Shown in pieces: positions 17,086 through 26,313 of a stretch of DNA of 64,000 nucleotides. The position numbers and the translations under genes are program-made. Origin of the DNA: SKHV01 sp963678565. Lineage in GTDB: Bacteria; Bacteroidota; Bacteroidia; Bacteroidales; Prolixibacteraceae. The stretch covers positions 372,001 through 436,000 of the forward strand of contig OY782875.1 of assembly GCA_963678565.1 (NCBI GenBank). The letters are read 5' to 3'. The notes beneath the pieces were generated by a model. The model had not been told where the DNA came from, made no database searches, and saw only the letters and a list, made by a program, of their open reading frames with translations. Position 1 is the first letter of the stretch. The number at the start of each line of letters is the position of its first letter.

Positions 17086-18351
17086 ATGGTTAAATATCGT
17101 TTCATATTTATTATATGCTTATTGTTAACGACCTTGCTTCATTCGTGTTATGAAGAAATAAACTTAGGAATTGAAGATGGCATTACACGTTTGAAATTTA
17201 TTATGGGAAGTGATAAAGAAGATTCAATTTATGAAGCTTACAATGTAAGGCTTGATATTCAACCTAATCCAACACTTATATATAATAACAAAGAATTTGA
17301 AGTAGAAAATTTTAATTTGCGAGGTGAGAGTGCATTACGATACCGAAAAAAAAGTTTTAGTGTCGAAACCGAAATCCCTATTGGAGTTACAAGTCCGTTT
17401 AATAGTCAGGAGCACTATTATATGAGAAACATAAAGCTTATTTCTTTGGTTAGTGATTACACCTATTTAGAAGGTCGATTGTCGTTTGGACTATTAAGTA
17501 AACTTGAAATTCAACCACTATTCTTTTCTTTTGTGGAGGTGTTTTTAAATGAGAATACGCAAGGAGTATATATGTTAATTGAAGATCCAGATGAATATAC
17601 ATTCAAACAGGGGTATGAATTTATATTAAGGCGAGGGTATAATGGAAATGTTTCTAAAAGTTGGTTTTATCAAAATTATTCAAGCTTGGAAGCTTCAGAT
17701 TATATAAAATCATTCAATGAAATATACAAAGAACTAACCAATCTAGATGGAGAGGCATTGTACAATTTCCTTTCTGGAAAGTTGAATATTAATAACTATT
17801 TCAAGAAAATTGCGTGTGATTATCTGATGATGAATGGTGATTATTCTGATGAAATATTTTTTATTGGGAAATTTAAAAGTGGCTCTGTATATTTCGATAT
17901 TATCCCTAGAGATTATAATGACATATTTAGTAAACTTCCGCATGAAGTTGGAAAGAAGACTGGAGTAGGAAAGCGATTTGGTGAAAGGTATTATAGTTCT
18001 ATTGAGGATATTATAGACGATGTAGGTGAAAAACTAATTTTTTCGATTGAAAATGACTTAGATTATGTAATCGCTCGAGATAAATTTTTATATGTTAAGT
18101 ATCTAGAACAATTAGATACCGTCTGCCAGATTATTTCGGAGAATCTAATCGATGAGATCTTTGATGACATAAAAGAAGAGCTAGATCCTTATTATAAGGT
18201 ACCCGAAATAATTGAACAGTCAAAATATGGCGATCATGAATTTTCTAAGGATGATTTCTTACTTAATCTTAAGGAGAAAAGAGCTTTCTTAAAAAACAGG
18301 TTAACAGCAACAAAACAAAAAGTTACTGTTCATAAGTGTTTATATCAATGA
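17086..18351 (+). CDS. CotH-like kinase-fold lipoprotein with atypical active site
   Basis: The 421-residue product has a lipoprotein signal ending LLTTLLHSC (Cys21), so it should be anchored at the envelope. The CotH family has an atypical protein-kinase fold; the Bacillus CotH phosphorylates spore coat proteins. Family features seen are NLRGESALRYRKKSFSVE (the Lys-bearing R-G-x-S...KKS motif) and LEGRLSFGLLSK. The usual PWDxDxT metal motif instead reads IPRDYNDIF, so the second Asp is displaced and activity is uncertain. It is the first gene of a tight cluster with the small lipoprotein ORF and the DUF2490 gene, and a second CotH gene follows. The substrate is unknown. Confidence 0.75.
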   Translation: MVKYRFIFIICLLLTTLLHSCYEEINLGIEDGITRLKFIMGSDKEDSIYEAYNVRLDIQPNPTLIYNNKEFEVENFNLRGESALRYRKKSFSVETEIPIGVTSPFNSQEHYYMRNIKLISLVSDYTYLEGRLSFGLLSKLEIQPLFFSFVEVFLNENTQGVYMLIEDPDEYTFKQGYEFILRRGYNGNVSKSWFYQNYSSLEASDYIKSFNEIYKELTNLDGEALYNFLSGKLNINNYFKKIACDYLMMNGDYSDEIFFIGKFKSGSVYFDIIPRDYNDIFSKLPHEVGKKTGVGKRFGERYYSSIEDIIDDVGEKLIFSIENDLDYVIARDKFLYVKYLEQLDTVCQIISENLIDEIFDDIKEELDPYYKVPEIIEQSKYGDHEFSKDDFLLNLKEKRAFLKNRLTATKQKVTVHKCLYQ

Positions 18352-18366
18352 GTAATTGATAAATTA

Positions 18367-18633
18367 ATGGTTAATGATATTCTAAAATTTGTATTCCCAA
18401 TATTACTACTAGAAATGCTTATTAGCTGTAATGAAGAACCTGAATATATAGCCTATGAACTCTAAGAAAGTTTCATGAAGATATCAGATACGCGGATTGT
18501 GAATAATTATGATAAAGATATTTGGAACATGGTACACACCATATGGGATGGGAAATATGAGAAAATGAATTTTATAAACACAACCGTTAGTAAAGCTGAT
18601 GCAAATTACCCCGAATTAATAATCGAACAATAA
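18367..18633 (+). pseudogene. Small lipoprotein ORF interrupted by an in-frame stop
   Basis: An 88-codon frame begins 15 bases after the CotH-like gene and ends in TAA overlapping the ATG of the DUF2490 gene (TAATG), ideal operon spacing. It starts with a lipoprotein-like signal (FPILLLEMLISC) but has a TAA at codon 33 (18463-18465). The frame then continues protein-like (MKISDTRIVNNYDKD) to its natural end. An internal ATG at 18475 could give a 52-residue product. Either a single substitution inactivated it, or it is a sequence error. The family is not recognised. Confidence 0.55.
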
Positions 18634-19313
18634 TGAAAAAAGCTTTAACACTTATTTTTCTACTTTCGTTTTTATCATCCCTTTGTGCACAAGAATCAAA
18701 AGTAACCTCCGATTTCTTGTTTTGGAGTGGGGTAGGTCTAAAAAAAGAAATGAATAAATGGCTCGATTTTGAAATTGAACACGAATGGCGATTTAATCAA
18801 AATGCGAGTGACTTGTATAAGAAACAAACATCAATTGGTTTTGAATTTGATCTCCCCAAAGGGTTTAAAACTGGCATAATTTTAAGAACAAAAAGAGATA
18901 AGAACAAAGAAGGTGTTTTAAAAGATAAATACTCTTATTTGTTCGATGCAAAATATAAATATAAATTTCAGCATTTCGATATATCCTATCGTTTTAGAAC
19001 AGAGCTTAGCAGAAAAAAGATAAACGATTTCAGTAGTTTTAATGAAGATTTGGAACTTCGAAATCGACTTAAGGTTGATTATGAATTGGACGCATTAAAT
19101 CTAAAACCATACATTTCTTATGAGCTATTTTTGTACAAAGAAGATAAGTTTTCAAAGTTCCAATCCAATAATAATCGATATACTTTAGGTTTTGAATTTA
19201 AACTATTAAAACATAATGAAATAGATGTTTTCTACAGAATTGATCAAGAGCTCGTTCAATATTATCCTTATACGAAATACTGTATTGGTATAACGTGGCA
19301 ATATGAAATTTAA
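18633..19313 (+). CDS. DUF2490 outer-membrane beta-barrel-type protein
   Basis: The 226-residue product has a signal peptide (LIFLLSFLSSLCAQ) followed by alternating amphipathic beta strands, with DFLFWSGVGLKKEMNKW and DISYRFRTELSRKK, and an aromatic C-terminal strand (CIGITWQYEI). This fits the DUF2490 family of predicted outer-membrane barrels, which has no assigned function. Its start codon overlaps the stop of the broken lipoprotein ORF, so it is translated from the CotH cluster transcript. The position suggests it works with the CotH proteins at the envelope, which is inference only. Confidence 0.7.
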   Translation: MKKALTLIFLLSFLSSLCAQESKVTSDFLFWSGVGLKKEMNKWLDFEIEHEWRFNQNASDLYKKQTSIGFEFDLPKGFKTGIILRTKRDKNKEGVLKDKYSYLFDAKYKYKFQHFDISYRFRTELSRKKINDFSSFNEDLELRNRLKVDYELDALNLKPYISYELFLYKEDKFSKFQSNNNRYTLGFEFKLLKHNEIDVFYRIDQELVQYYPYTKYCIGITWQYEI

Positions 19314-19473
19314 AGTGAAAAAATGATATTTCTTTTTAATAATTCGAGTTGGAGAAAACAAATACCCGATATTTAATATATTAAATAACCTTAACAGGTT
19401 ACTCCCAATGAAATTAAGGCGTTTTCAAAATAATGATATAATGACAATGATTTCCCCATGTAAATTATGTAGG

Positions 19474-21042
19474 ATGGGTAATTTGAATATGATCCTTATT
19501 CTTTTATTCGCACTTTATTTTTCATCTTGTTTTAAAGAAACGGTATTCGAAGAATTCCCAAAGCAAACGAGAAATTTATTTATAAATAATAAAAAATGTG
19601 CTTTAAATGAAGATGATAATTCTTTCTATTATGCAATTAGTAACCGACAAAGAGATACTTTAAGTGCAATTTTTACTCTACCAATTGATTGGGAGAGTGT
19701 TACTTTTAATGGACAAAAATTAAGTAATAATTTAGTTACTATTCTTTACAATTTAGAACTAAATACTCCATATGATTTAAAAGTTGAACTTGTGTCGGGT
19801 ACACAAAAAGATTTTACAATTGAATTTGTCAATATCCCAGTTTTTGAAATTTTCACTAACGAAGAAATTCGAGATGAAGAAAAAATTTACTCGCAAACAA
19901 TAATCAATTTTCCTGAAACGAATTTATCAGAACCACAGGTAATTATCTCTGGAATTGAAATTAGAGGTGGAACCTCAACAGCTTATCCAAAAAAATCTTA
20001 TGCGCTTGAATTTTATTTAGATAGCCTTGATGGTGAACGAAATAAAGTAAGTTTAGGTGATTTAAGAAATGACGATGACTGGATTCTAGATGCAATGTAT
20101 ATTGATAAAGCTCGAATGCGAAATCGCGTTTCATTTGATATATGGAATGAAATGAGCGAACAATCGAATTATAATGCCTATTCTGGTTCAAAAAATGGGA
20201 TCGATGGATGTTTTGTTTTACTATTTATAAACAATCAATTAATGGGGTTTTATGCCCTAAATGAAAAAATTGATAAAAAGCAATTAAAAATAAGAGAAGA
20301 GTTTAATTCTTGGGGGGGCTATCTCTATAAGGCTACAAGCTGGGGAAATAGGTCGGTTGCATTTGATAGTGTTTTAAACTATTTGAATATTCTTAGTGTG
20401 TGGGAAGTCAAGTATCCCAAAAATAACTTAAATGATAAATCACATTGGGAACAATTAGATAAATTAATCGATTTTGTTGTGAATAGTTCTGACGATGAAT
20501 TTAAAGACAACATACATACATATATCAATATCAGAAATTTTGCCGATTACTTTATTCTCTTAAATACAATGCAAGGTATCGACAATTGGGGGAAAAATAC
20601 TTTTCTATATAAGTTCGATGAAAATTATCCCTTTCATATTGCCCCTTGGGATATGGATGGTACTTGGGGGAGAAGTTGGAATAGTAAAGCATACAACTGG
20701 AATCAAATATATACGAATAGTCTTTATAATCGTTTATTGGTAACCGATGCTTGCGAATTTAATTTACTAATTAGAAATTTGTGGAATGGATATCGAAAAG
20801 ATCAGTTAAGCATAGATTCCATTTTTGCTCACTTTATGTATTATAACGATATAATAAATCAGAATGGATTAGTACAAAAAGAAAATCTGCTTTGGGAACA
20901 AGATTTAAACATTAATCAAGAAATTACATATATCGAATCATGGTTAGAAACACGTTTAGGTTTTTTAGATGCATTCTTTAATCAAACAAAACCTAGGGAT
21001 AAATTTACATACTATGGATATAGTCGTTTTAAAGGAAAGTAA
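19474..21042 (+). CDS. CotH kinase family lipoprotein
   Basis: This is the second CotH-type protein of the cluster. I chose ATG 19474 because it gives a standard lipoprotein signal (ILILLFALYFSSC, Cys19); in-frame starts at 19408 and 19438 are also possible. CotH hallmarks are complete: IEIRGGTSTAYPKKSYALEF with the conserved Lys, NDDDWILDAMYIDKARMRN, GFYALNEKIDKKQ, and the metal motif APWDMDGTWGRSW with both Asp. It should therefore be a competent kinase-fold enzyme, unlike the neighbour at 17086. It lies 160 bases (94 from the longest start) after the DUF2490 gene. The target is unknown. Confidence 0.88.
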   Translation: MGNLNMILILLFALYFSSCFKETVFEEFPKQTRNLFINNKKCALNEDDNSFYYAISNRQRDTLSAIFTLPIDWESVTFNGQKLSNNLVTILYNLELNTPYDLKVELVSGTQKDFTIEFVNIPVFEIFTNEEIRDEEKIYSQTIINFPETNLSEPQVIISGIEIRGGTSTAYPKKSYALEFYLDSLDGERNKVSLGDLRNDDDWILDAMYIDKARMRNRVSFDIWNEMSEQSNYNAYSGSKNGIDGCFVLLFINNQLMGFYALNEKIDKKQLKIREEFNSWGGYLYKATSWGNRSVAFDSVLNYLNILSVWEVKYPKNNLNDKSHWEQLDKLIDFVVNSSDDEFKDNIHTYINIRNFADYFILLNTMQGIDNWGKNTFLYKFDENYPFHIAPWDMDGTWGRSWNSKAYNWNQIYTNSLYNRLLVTDACEFNLLIRNLWNGYRKDQLSIDSIFAHFMYYNDIINQNGLVQKENLLWEQDLNINQEITYIESWLETRLGFLDAFFNQTKPRDKFTYYGYSRFKGK

Positions 21043-21077
21043 CTAAAATAGAATTAATTATACTTTTTAAGTTTATC

Positions 21078-21290
21078 TTACTCTTCATAAACCGAAACAA
21101 CTCGACCAACTTCTCCGGTTTCAAGCATCACTTTTATACCGTGTGGATGTTGTGGCGACTTCGTGAGGATTCGTTTAACAAAACCTTCGGTTAATTCGCC
21201 AGTTCTTTGGTGGTGTTTCTGGACGATTTCAACCTCGCAACCCACCTGAATATTTTTTCGGTATTTTCCACTTAATATTTTTCTATCCAT
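21078..21290 (-). CDS. YwbE family protein (DUF2196)
   Basis: A 70-residue soluble protein of the YwbE/DUF2196 family, recognised by RKNIQVGCEVEIVQKHHQRTG, KRILTKSPQHPHGIKV and GEVGRV. The family is small, basic and widely conserved in bacteria, with no established function. Its short beta-rich repeat organisation resembles a KOW/SH3-like fold, which is my reading. It is transcribed alone, opposite to the CotH cluster. Confidence 0.88.
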   Translation of the reverse strand: MDRKILSGKYRKNIQVGCEVEIVQKHHQRTGELTEGFVKRILTKSPQHPHGIKVMLETGEVGRVVSVYEE

Positions 21291-21600
21291 TGTCTAAATC
21301 TCCGTTTTCAATTTGTAGGAAGTGTTTCTTAAAGTCAGTTTTCTTTTTTAATTAAGAAATATGTTATAATTCACGACTTACTATTACTTCAAATGTAGAA
21401 TTTAAAACTTGTATAGAAAGAAAGTATTAATAATTTTCAAGATAATTATACCGCTACTTTTCCTATATTTTTAACTTTATGACCTATCTGTTTTGAGGGC
21501 GATTAAACCAAATATGAGAATTCATTTCAAATTTAAATTTTAACTAAAGCTGTTTCCGTATTACTTGGACATTTAATTAACTACTATTATAAAATAACTC
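21291..21600. other. Divergent intergenic region between ywbE and GH97 gene
   Basis: This is 310 bases of AT-rich sequence. A -7-like element for ywbE is listed separately. I found no good -33/-7 pair for the GH97 gene, no ORF and no hairpin. Confidence 0.55.
21390..21397 (-). promoter_or_regulatory. -7-like element for ywbE
   Basis: On the minus strand this reads TACATTTG, matching TAnnTTTG, about 100 bases before the start. The -33 region is weak. Confidence 0.35.
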
Positions 21601-23537
21601 ATGAGAAAAATTATCACTTTAATATTGTTGCTTAGTACTGTTACGATATTAGTTGCGCAGGAAAACACAATCAAAAGTCCTGATGAAAAATTGAGTGTAA
21701 ATGTGTTCATTAAGGAAGGAGCTCCAACTTTTAATGTTAAATACAACAATGTGCCTATCTTAGAAGATTCTCCTTAGGCTTTGTTACCAATATTGGTGAT
21801 TTTACTAAGGGACTTAGCATTGTTGGGACTTCTACTGACAAAATTGAAAAATCATACACACAGGATAGAATTAAAAAGTCGAATATTACCTATCATGCAA
21901 ACGAATTGGAAGTAACTTTTGCCAATAGCTTAGATCAAAAATTTCAGCTTGTTTTCAGAGTAAGTAACAATAATATTGGTTTCCGATACAATATTCCTCA
22001 GCAAGGGGAAACTGCAAGCTGTATAATCGAAAAAGAAGTTACAGGATTTAATTTCCCTGAGCGTACAACAACCTTTTTGTCTCCACAGGCCACGCCTGGA
22101 ATTGGGTGGCAGAAGACAAAACCAAGCTACGAAGAAGAGTATGTTCCGAACGAGCCAATGGCAAGTTCTTCGAAATACGGATTGGGTTACACCTTTCCCT
22201 CATTATTTAATTTAGAAGACAAAAACTGGGTCCTCATTTCTGAAACGGGAGTGGATGCCTTCTATTGCGGTTCGCGCTTAAGTGAAGGCACTCGCGAAGG
22301 GATTTATTCAATTGCTTTTCCACATCCGAATGAAAATAATGGTTTCGGCAGTGTTACGCCATCGATACCTTTACCCGGATCAACTCCATGGCGAACCATC
22401 ACGGTGGGCGACAACTTAAAACCAATTGTTGAAACTACCATTCCATTTGATTTGGTAGAACCGAAATACGAAGCATCTCAAGAATATCGATATGGCCGTT
22501 CTACTTGGAGCTGGATTATGTGGCAAGATTGGAGTATGAATTACGATGATCAAATTACCTATATTAATTTTGCAGCTGACATGGGCTATGAATACATTTT
22601 GATCGATGCCTTGTGGGATAAGCAAATTGGGTACGATAAAATGCCGGAGTTGTTTGAGTACGCTCAATCAAAAGGCGTTGATATTTTTATTTGGTACAAC
22701 TCAAATGGACATTGGAACAATGCACCTCAAGGGCCAAAACATAAAATGGACAATGCCATTGCTCGAAAAAAAGAAATGAAATGGTTACAAGAGATGGGTG
22801 TAAAAGGTTTGAAGGTCGACTTTTTTGGTGGCGACAAGCAAGAAACCATGCAGTTGTACGAAGACATTCTTTCTGATGCCAACGATTATGGATTAATGGT
22901 TATTTTTCATGGATGTACTTTACCACGAGGTTGGGAGCGGATGTATCCAAATTATGTTGGAAGCGAAGCTGTTTTAGCCTCTGAAAATTTAATTTTCACA
23001 CAGCATGCCAACGATATGGAAGCATTTAATGCCAGCTTGCATCCATTTATTCGCAATGCCGTTGGAAGCATGGAATTTGGTCCGGTATTGCTTAACAAAC
23101 GTCATAACAGAAACAACGATGGCGGCACTACTCGACGTACTTCCGATATTTTCCAGTTAGCAACTTCTGTATTATTTCAAAGTCCTGTTCAAATGTTTGC
23201 CATTGCACCGAATAATCTAAGCGATGTACCAAAATTTGAAATTGACTTTATGAAAGAAGTTCCAACTACTTGGGACGAAACAGTTTATATTGATGGGTAT
23301 CCCGGGAAGTACGTAGTATTGGCACGAAGACACAAAGACGATTGGTTTATTGTTGGTGTAAATGCTCAAAAAGAAGCAATTGAATTGAAGTTAGAATTGC
23401 CAATGCTTGCCGGAAAAACAGTTGTACATTATGGCGACGACGATGCATTGTTGCCATTTAAAGAAGAACTAAAAATTAAAAAATCAGGTGTTGTCAAGCT
23501 TACCATCCAAGCCAATGGCGGACTAATTTTGAAGTAG
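21601..23537 (+). pseudogene. Glycoside hydrolase family 97 gene with a frameshift near its 5' end
   Basis: GH97 enzymes are Bacteroidota exo-alpha-glycosidases (alpha-glucosidase SusB type or alpha-galactosidase type) acting in the periplasm. From ATG 21601 a normal start is read (signal peptide ending TILVAQ, then NTIKSPDEKLSVNVF), but the frame stops at TAG 21775-21777. Reading one frame over from about 21774 continues the same protein (LGFVTNIGDF) through a full GH97 core to 23537. One missing base in the CCTTAG stretch would restore about 645 aa, the family length. Motifs GLKVDFFGGDKQ, FHGCTLPRGWER and GSEAVLASEN look like the retaining alpha-galactosidase branch. A truncated product from an internal start at 21906 would lack the N-terminal beta domain start. 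Confidence 0.85.
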
Positions 23538-23556
23538 GATAGAATTCCAAAAAACG

Positions 23557-23606
23557 AATAAAAGCATTTAACATATTCGATTAGAATAGTTAAATGCTTT
23601 TATTTT
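23557..23606. terminator. Bidirectional terminator between GH97 and GH35 genes
   Basis: A perfect 16-bp inverted repeat AATAAAAGCATTTAAC / GTTAAATGCTTTTATT, with further pairing in its loop, sits between two convergent genes and has A and T flanks on both sides. Confidence 0.9.
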
Positions 23607-23630
23607 CTTCATAATTATAGCTAGAAAATC

Positions 23631-26066
23631 TTAGTTTCCCATATTCAATATTGCTTTATATTCTACCACAAAATCAGGCTCATCAACTTTCAAATATTGA
23701 CCATTTGTGTTGAATTCGGGAATGTTTTCAGCTGCAATATCCTGCAAGAAAATCGCATCTTCATACATGGGTCTGAAATTGAAAACCATTTCTCCTACCT
23801 CCGAAATATTTAAATAATCGCGTAAACCAATTTGCCAAGGAATTCCTTTGTAAAACTGGTCAATAACCAATTTGCCGTTAATGAATCCTTGTCCGGTATC
23901 ACCTACATAATTAATCTGACATATAATATCGTTGGCTCCTTCCGGTAGTCCTTTAGATAAGTCGATCGACATTTTATTGCCCATATATTTTACCGGGAAA
24001 TCAACAGTCGCTTTCTTTAATTCCAAGCTAAATTCGGCAAAAAGATCATTGGATTTTGAAAGCTTTTTAAGTGTTCCACTATCTGATTGTAAGCTTACTT
24101 TATCATTCGGATACTGTTTGAAACTGATGTTATTGTTTCCTTCTGAAATCAGTTCAAATTGATTTTGATTATCGATTACCATTGCTTCAGAGAAAACCAA
24201 ATAGTCTTTATTGCCACTATTTATTTTCCAGCTATTAAAGGCCATCGATTTTTCTATTACTAAAATTCGAGTGCTTTGCTCTTTGCCTTTTATTTCAATC
24301 TCAAATGGTAGCTTTTTTGCACTTACCAATACACGTTGATCATTTTTATCGATGTTGCATTGAGTTCCGCTAATTTTCTGATTTTTCAAAATCGCAAAGG
24401 ATATTTCGGGTTGAATTCCCTCGGGAGCAAACAAAACATAATAATCACCATTTCCTTGTTTTCCGTTGGTTAGAAGTTGTGCTGTTGAATAATTAATATG
24501 CGCTGCACCTAATTTTATATTAACAGGTAAAATGGCGTTTTCATCTTTCTTCAAACTAAAACTTCCCGATTCAGGAATTTGAATTTGCTTATTATCTAAT
24601 TGAACATTGAATTGAATGTTGTTCAAATCTTTTCGTTCCAAATGATCCTGGAAATTGTTGAGGAACAGAAACCCTCCTTCACCATCTGTGCGAAAAGCAT
24701 AACGTAGTTGATCTTCGTCGCTAACATCAATTGTGGAAGGATCAACCTGTAAGGCCATTTGCATTGGAGCAAGCAAAGCTTCATAACCTTGTATAAAGTA
24801 ATGAAGAATTTTAAGATGATTAAATGATGCTGCGGGTTTTCCGTAGGCCGATAATGGCGCTTGAAAATCGTAAGACATTTTAGGGTATCCATAAGCCTCA
24901 TCTGCAAAAAAGAATTCCTCACCTTTGGGCGTAATTCCGCCGTGATACATATAATAACCAATACCATTGGCTCCGCTACCTAAAAAACGATTGATTAATG
25001 CTTCTAAACTTTGAGCTGGCACAATGGGTCTGCGGGTGTAAGTATTCATGATTCCACCTCCAATTTCAACGGCAAAATAAGGGTAATCTTCAGGTTGGTA
25101 ACGCACTGGTGCGTAGTCGGGATTTTTTTGAAGATCGGTGTATAAATAGAAATTAGAAGGCTCTGCTGGTGCCCATCCCGGATAAGCATATGCGGCTGTA
25201 ACAGGCAAGGTTTCATTTTCAATGATTGCGGCATTTCCCCAACCGGTTGCTGTGTAAAGTGGTGCTATTAATCCATTCTTTTGAGCGAGCGATTTTAAAA
25301 CAGTCATGTGCTGATTTCCTAAATCTGCATAAGGATTTATTTTTTCTGATACCCCAACTCCTTGTTGGGTGATTTCTTTATCGCGATCAGAAGAAGTCCA
25401 GTCGTGCGATTGACCCGGATATTTTAAGCCCCAAGGCGCCGCAGAGTGTTGGTATTCATTTTCGAGTTGAATGGCTAATATTGGGCCCCCATCGTCAAAT
25501 AGCAAACCTTTTACTTGCTGACCAATTTGCTGATACAAGCGATCAACGTATTTCAGGTATTCAGGATCGTTAGATCGAACAGTGAGCATTTTTCCCAACA
25601 ACCAATCGGGTAGGCCACCGTTTCTGATTTCGCCATGACAAAATGGGCCTATTCGCAATATCACTTTAAGGTCGTTAGCAGCACAGAGTTCGATAAATTT
25701 TCGGAGATTATTATCGCCTTCCCAATTAAACTGTCCTTCTTGTTCTTCGTGCATATTCCAAAAAACATAGGTTGCAATCATTGTAATGCCTCCAGCTTTC
25801 ATCTTTTGAATAGCTTCATTCCAATGTGCATTGGGATAACGCGAATAATGAATTTCGCCTGAAATTGGGATACTAGGTTTACCGTTTATTGTTAGAAAGT
25901 GATTGTTAATCTTAATTGCTTCCCCTTTAAAGTTTTCTCCTCCCATTTTAAGATGGTTCCAACTCAATTCGCTTTGTTCAATTCGAGCATCGATACTGTA
26001 TTTTTGTGCTTTTGCATTGAATAGAAAAAAGAAGGTTGCAAAAAGTAATGAGCAAGTTTTAATCAT
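23631..26066 (-). CDS. Beta-galactosidase, glycoside hydrolase family 35
   Basis: GH35 enzymes release terminal beta-galactose from galactans or galacto-oligosaccharides. The 811-residue product has a signal peptide ending LFNAKA and an N-terminal TIM barrel with ISGEIHYSRYP, YVFWNMHEEQEGQF, the acid/base Glu in AIQLENEYQH and the probable nucleophile Glu in FAVEIGGG. Jelly-roll beta domains follow to the C-terminus. It is the first minus-strand gene after the GH97 terminator and lies last in the order of the minus-strand CAZyme cluster. Export indicates a periplasmic or surface role. Linkage preference cannot be read from the sequence. Confidence 0.92.
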   Translation of the reverse strand: MIKTCSLLFATFFFLFNAKAQKYSIDARIEQSELSWNHLKMGGENFKGEAIKINNHFLTINGKPSIPISGEIHYSRYPNAHWNEAIQKMKAGGITMIATYVFWNMHEEQEGQFNWEGDNNLRKFIELCAANDLKVILRIGPFCHGEIRNGGLPDWLLGKMLTVRSNDPEYLKYVDRLYQQIGQQVKGLLFDDGGPILAIQLENEYQHSAAPWGLKYPGQSHDWTSSDRDKEITQQGVGVSEKINPYADLGNQHMTVLKSLAQKNGLIAPLYTATGWGNAAIIENETLPVTAAYAYPGWAPAEPSNFYLYTDLQKNPDYAPVRYQPEDYPYFAVEIGGGIMNTYTRRPIVPAQSLEALINRFLGSGANGIGYYMYHGGITPKGEEFFFADEAYGYPKMSYDFQAPLSAYGKPAASFNHLKILHYFIQGYEALLAPMQMALQVDPSTIDVSDEDQLRYAFRTDGEGGFLFLNNFQDHLERKDLNNIQFNVQLDNKQIQIPESGSFSLKKDENAILPVNIKLGAAHINYSTAQLLTNGKQGNGDYYVLFAPEGIQPEISFAILKNQKISGTQCNIDKNDQRVLVSAKKLPFEIEIKGKEQSTRILVIEKSMAFNSWKINSGNKDYLVFSEAMVIDNQNQFELISEGNNNISFKQYPNDKVSLQSDSGTLKKLSKSNDLFAEFSLELKKATVDFPVKYMGNKMSIDLSKGLPEGANDIICQINYVGDTGQGFINGKLVIDQFYKGIPWQIGLRDYLNISEVGEMVFNFRPMYEDAIFLQDIAAENIPEFNTNGQYLKVDEPDFVVEYKAILNMGN

Positions 26067-26313
26067 AGGTCGAAATTAATTAGTGTATTAAATAAAAGGA
26101 ATAGGATATAACTAAACATAAAAATATAATTTGTATTTATTTGTTGTTCATTATTACTCTTGATATAAAGATTGTATCCTTAGGGTTGTTTTAGTTAACT
26201 TATTGATTGAGAGCAACTTGCGAATTGCACTTGTAAATAGAGTTGTTTTAATAAATTATTTCATTGACTATTTTCTCAACGATATAAAGTTCTATTACTT
26301 TTTTATTAGGAGG

